64,000 nt of DNA, taken from the NCBI RefSeq assembly GCF_000711875.1, contig NZ_JONM01000001.1, positions 289,934 to 353,933 of the forward strand, read 5' to 3'. Source of the DNA: Andreprevotia chitinilytica DSM 18519 (GTDB lineage Bacteria > Pseudomonadota > Gammaproteobacteria > Burkholderiales > Chitinibacteraceae). The position numbers and the translations under genes were made by a program. The notes under the pieces were generated by a model. The model was given only the letters and a program-made list of their open reading frames with translations. It was not told the DNA's origin and ran no database searches. Of the stretch, positions 61,579-64,000 are shown one piece after another (within the stretch, counting starts at the first letter, position 1; each line of letters begins with the position of its first letter).

Positions 61579-63045
61579 TTATTCCATCCGGTAGTTCGGC
61601 GCTTCCTTGGTGATCTGCACATCATGCACATGCGATTCACGGATGCCGGCCGAGGTGATCTCGACGAACTCGGCCTTGGCATGCACTTCGTCGATGCTGG
61701 CGCAACCAAGATAGCCCATGGAAGAACGGATGCCGCCCACCAGTTGATGCACGATGGCGGTCAGCTGGCCCTTGTACGGCACGCGGCCTTCGATGCCTTC
61801 CGGCACCAGTTTTTCGGCATTGGCGGTGTTTTCTTCCTGGAAGTAGCGGTCGGAAGAACCTTGTTGCATCGCACCGAGTGAACCCATGCCGCGATAGCTC
61901 TTGTACGAGCGACCTTGGTACAGCTCGACTTCGCCCGGGGCTTCTTCGGTGCCGGCGAACAAGCCGCCCAGCATTACGCAATGCGCGCCGGCCGCGAGTG
62001 CTTTGGCGATGTCGCCAGAGAAGCGGATACCACCGTCGGCAATCAGCGGCACACCGGTGCCAGCCAGTGCGTCGGCCACATTGGAAACAGCGGAAATCTG
62101 CGGCACGCCCACACCGGCAACGATGCGCGTGGTGCAGATCGAGCCGGGGCCGATACCAACCTTGACGGCATCCGCACCGGCTTCGACCAGCGCGAGAGCG
62201 GCGGCGGCGGTGGCGATGTTGCCGCCAATCACTTGTACGTTCGGGAAGTTCTTCTTCACCCAGCTCACGCGGTTCAATACGCCTTGGCTGTGACCGTGGG
62301 CAGTATCGACCACGATCACGTCCACGCCGGCTTCGGCCAGCAAGGTCACGCGTTCTTCGGTGCCTTCGCCCGTGCCGACGGCTGCGCCGACGAGCAAGCG
62401 GCCCAGGTCGTCCTTGGCTGCGTTCGGGTGTTCGCTGGTCTTGATGATGTCTTTGACGGTGATCAGGCCCTTGAGGCGGAAACCGTTGTCGACGACGAGC
62501 ACGCGTTCGAGACGGTGTTCGTGCATCAGCCGACGGGCTTCATCGATGCTGGTGCCTTCCTTGACGGTCACGAGCCGTTCTTTCGGCGTCATGATCGAGG
62601 AGACGGGGACATCGAGGCGGGATTCAAAACGGATGTCGCGGTTGGTGACGATGCCGACGACCTGGCCGTTGGCGTCTACCACTGGCAGACCGGAAATCTT
62701 GTGTTGCCGTGTCAGTGCCAGTACATCGCGTACCAGCAGATCCGGGCGGATGGTGATCGGGTCTTTGACGATGCCGGATTCGTAGCGCTTGACCTTGGAG
62801 ACTTCGAGCGCCTGCAATTGAGCGCTCATGTTCTTGTGCACGATGCCGATGCCACCTTCTTGTGCCATCGCAATGGCAAGGCGGGCTTCAGTCACCGTAT
62901 CCATGGCAGCGGATGCCAACGGCAGGTTGATGCGGATATTGCGCGTCAGTTGCGTAGCAAGCGAAACATCGCGCGGGAGGATATTGGAATGAGCGGGAAC
63001 GAGCAGGACGTCGTCAAAGGTCAGGGCTTTCTGAACGATACGCAT
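61579..63045 (-). CDS. guaB: Inosine-5'-monophosphate dehydrogenase
   Basis: 488 residues from ATG 63045 after AAGGA. Two CBS domains at about 90-205 ([44 protein letters not shown]) inside a TIM barrel with the catalytic loop [20 protein letters not shown], the flap ([26 protein letters not shown]) and [11 protein letters not shown]. It oxidises IMP to XMP, the committed step to guanine nucleotides. The hairpin repeat at 63170 lies upstream. Confidence 0.97.
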   Translation of the reverse strand: MRIVQKALTFDDVLLVPAHSNILPRDVSLATQLTRNIRINLPLASAAMDTVTEARLAIAMAQEGGIGIVHKNMSAQLQALEVSKVKRYESGIVKDPITIRPDLLVRDVLALTRQHKISGLPVVDANGQVVGIVTNRDIRFESRLDVPVSSIMTPKERLVTVKEGTSIDEARRLMHEHRLERVLVVDNGFRLKGLITVKDIIKTSEHPNAAKDDLGRLLVGAAVGTGEGTEERVTLLAEAGVDVIVVDTAHGHSQGVLNRVSWVKKNFPNVQVIGGNIATAAAALALVEAGADAVKVGIGPGSICTTRIVAGVGVPQISAVSNVADALAGTGVPLIADGGIRFSGDIAKALAAGAHCVMLGGLFAGTEEAPGEVELYQGRSYKSYRGMGSLGAMQQGSSDRYFQEENTANAEKLVPEGIEGRVPYKGQLTAIVHQLVGGIRSSMGYLGCASIDEVHAKAEFVEITSAGIRESHVHDVQITKEAPNYRME

Positions 63046-63169
63046 GGGGCGCAATCCTTGGGCGGCAAAAATCGATTATACCGAATGACGGCGGCCTAAG
63101 CTACGGGCTGCTTCGCTTGCATGGCTCGGCCAGTGGCGGCCAATTGCAGTAGTTAATTCGAAAGAGACA

Positions 63170-63275
63170 AAGGGTGTGCAACAAAGGGCCTCTGGCTAGG
63201 CGCTCGGTCGCAGACAGTACTTCATGTACGGCCAGACCGAGCAACAACGCCAGAGGCCCTTTGTTGCGCACCCTT
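63170..63275. repeat. Long hairpin repeat, family A copy 3 (inverted)
   Basis: 27-bp inverted ends (start AAGGGTGTGCAACAAAGGGC; right arm ends TTGTTGCGCACCCTT) with one mismatch. The core is the reverse complement of copy 1. The inner stem is CTCGGTC (63203-63209) / GACCGAG (63235-63241): an A-T pair in copy 1 is G-C here. It lies in the 314-bp divergent gap between guaB and the patatin gene, which holds nothing else I can call. Confidence 0.88.
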
Positions 63276-63359
63276 ATGTTGCGGTGCGTGATTGCGGAGA
63301 CTTGTAAGCCCAGCTAGCTTCATAGAAAGCAAAACAAAAAACGCCCTGGAGCGGAGGAA

Positions 63360-64000
63360 ATGAAGCAAGCCATCTACAAGCCGGGCAAAACGACCGGGCT
63401 GATCTTGTCGGGCGGGGGCGCGCGCGCGGCTTACCAAGTGGGGGTGCTGTTGGCGATTGCCCGCATCCTGCCAAGGAGATGCCCGAATCCCTTCCCGATC
63501 ATCTGCGGCACGTCGGCCGGCGCAATCAATGCCACGGCGTTGGCCTGCGGTGCACATCATTTCAAGAAGAGTGTCTTCAAGCTGGTGCACGCGTGGGAAA
63601 CGCTGACGCCGGATCGCGTCTACCGTGCGGGGTTGCCGCAATTGGCTGCACGGGCGGCGCACTGGGTCATCTCATTGCTGGTCGGCGGGATGGGGCGGCA
63701 TAACCCACGCAGCTTTCTGGATAACGCACCATTGCGTTCATTGCTGGATGAGCTGGTCGAGCTACCCAACATCCAGGCGAATGTGGATGCAGGTTGTCTG
63801 GATGCGCTGTCCATTACGGCATCCGGTTATACCTCGGGCGAGTCGGTCAGTTTCTTTCAGGGCAAGGCATCGTTCGATGGCTGGCGGCGTGCCAAGCGGA
63901 TCGGCACGCCAACGCTGATCGATCTGGATCATCTGATGGCCTCCAGCGCGATTCCCTTGGTGTTCCCGGCGGTTCATATCAACCGTGAGTTCTTTGGCGA
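63360..64000 (+). CDS. Patatin-like phospholipase (partial, runs off right edge)
   Basis: 213 codons to the window edge from ATG 63360, preceded by GGAGG. Patatin features: oxyanion loop ILSGGGARAAYQVGVLLAIAR near 15 and nucleophile elbow IICGTSAGAINATALACGAHH near 50; later SSAIPLVFPAVHINREFF fits the region before the catalytic Asp. No signal peptide. It is a serine-Asp dyad lipid acyl hydrolase, substrate unknown. The downstream half, with the DG Asp motif, lies outside the window. Confidence 0.9.
   Translation, partial: MKQAIYKPGKTTGLILSGGGARAAYQVGVLLAIARILPRRCPNPFPIICGTSAGAINATALACGAHHFKKSVFKLVHAWETLTPDRVYRAGLPQLAARAAHWVISLLVGGMGRHNPRSFLDNAPLRSLLDELVELPNIQANVDAGCLDALSITASGYTSGESVSFFQGKASFDGWRRAKRIGTPTLIDLDHLMASSAIPLVFPAVHINREFFG

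Overview
The window looks like a chromosomal stretch from a betaproteobacterium, probably of the Neisseriales/Chitinibacter type. I base that on the gene order yciB-yciI-bolA-parvulin PPIase, the Sua5, RecA-RecX, LivKHMGF and PutA proteins, and the mix of dispersed repeats; the taxonomic call is inference. There are no tRNA or rRNA genes, no CRISPR array, no insertion sequence and no prophage. The one stable RNA is the 4.5S SRP RNA (ffs). Most genes end in clear rho-independent terminators.

Layout. 1-3.4 kb: minor type IV pilin operon on the minus strand (pilE-like, fimT, pilW, pilX; pilX runs off the left edge). 3.4-13 kb: housekeeping genes (tsaC/sua5, a Crp/Fnr regulator, Tim44-like protein, folB, plsY, smpB, asparaginase, ffs, yciB, yciI, bolA, PPIase, two small lipoproteins, an ElyC-like protein). 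13-21.8 kb: branched-chain amino-acid ABC transporter livHMGF with the large proline catabolic enzyme PutA placed between the permease genes and the lipoprotein receptor livK. 22-28 kb: EF-hand protein, radC, coaBC-dut, nucleotidyltransferase, CHAD, HAD phosphatase, ychJ. 28-40 kb: signalling block with an ECF sigma/anti-sigma pair followed by a large VIT-VWA-TPR-DUF2135 envelope protein, a soluble histidine kinase overlapping a REC-DUF3369-GGDEF-EAL regulator, recA-recX, and a membrane kinase whose phospho-acceptor histidine is replaced by threonine. 40-50.5 kb: dadA, then a run of minus-strand genes that together spell glycerol to fructose-6-phosphate: glpR, glpK, glpF, glpD, tpiA, fbp, fba. 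50.7-55.1 kb: di-haem cytochrome c peroxidase, split altronate/galactarate-type dehydratase (small and large subunit) and a KdgT-type permease. 55.2-61.5 kb: two secreted PF04185 phosphoesterases flanking a divergent phnF/phnM pair. 61.6-64 kb: guaB and the start of a patatin-like phospholipase gene.

Three dispersed repeat families occur between genes: (a) three copies of a ~105-bp element with a conserved core inside long, copy-specific but self-complementary arms, each lying upstream of a gene (radC, fbp, patatin), with compensatory changes between copies; (b) Pseudomonas-like REP palindromes paired as REPINs, one of which supplies the stop codon of fbp; (c) a CCCTCTCCC-type repeat with a shared 32-bp tail. 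The least explained items are repeat family (a), the histidine-less kinase, the GAAC-N4-GTTC palindrome inside the recA promoter, and a GTCTAGAC palindrome before the secreted phosphatase gene that suggests PhnF may control it.
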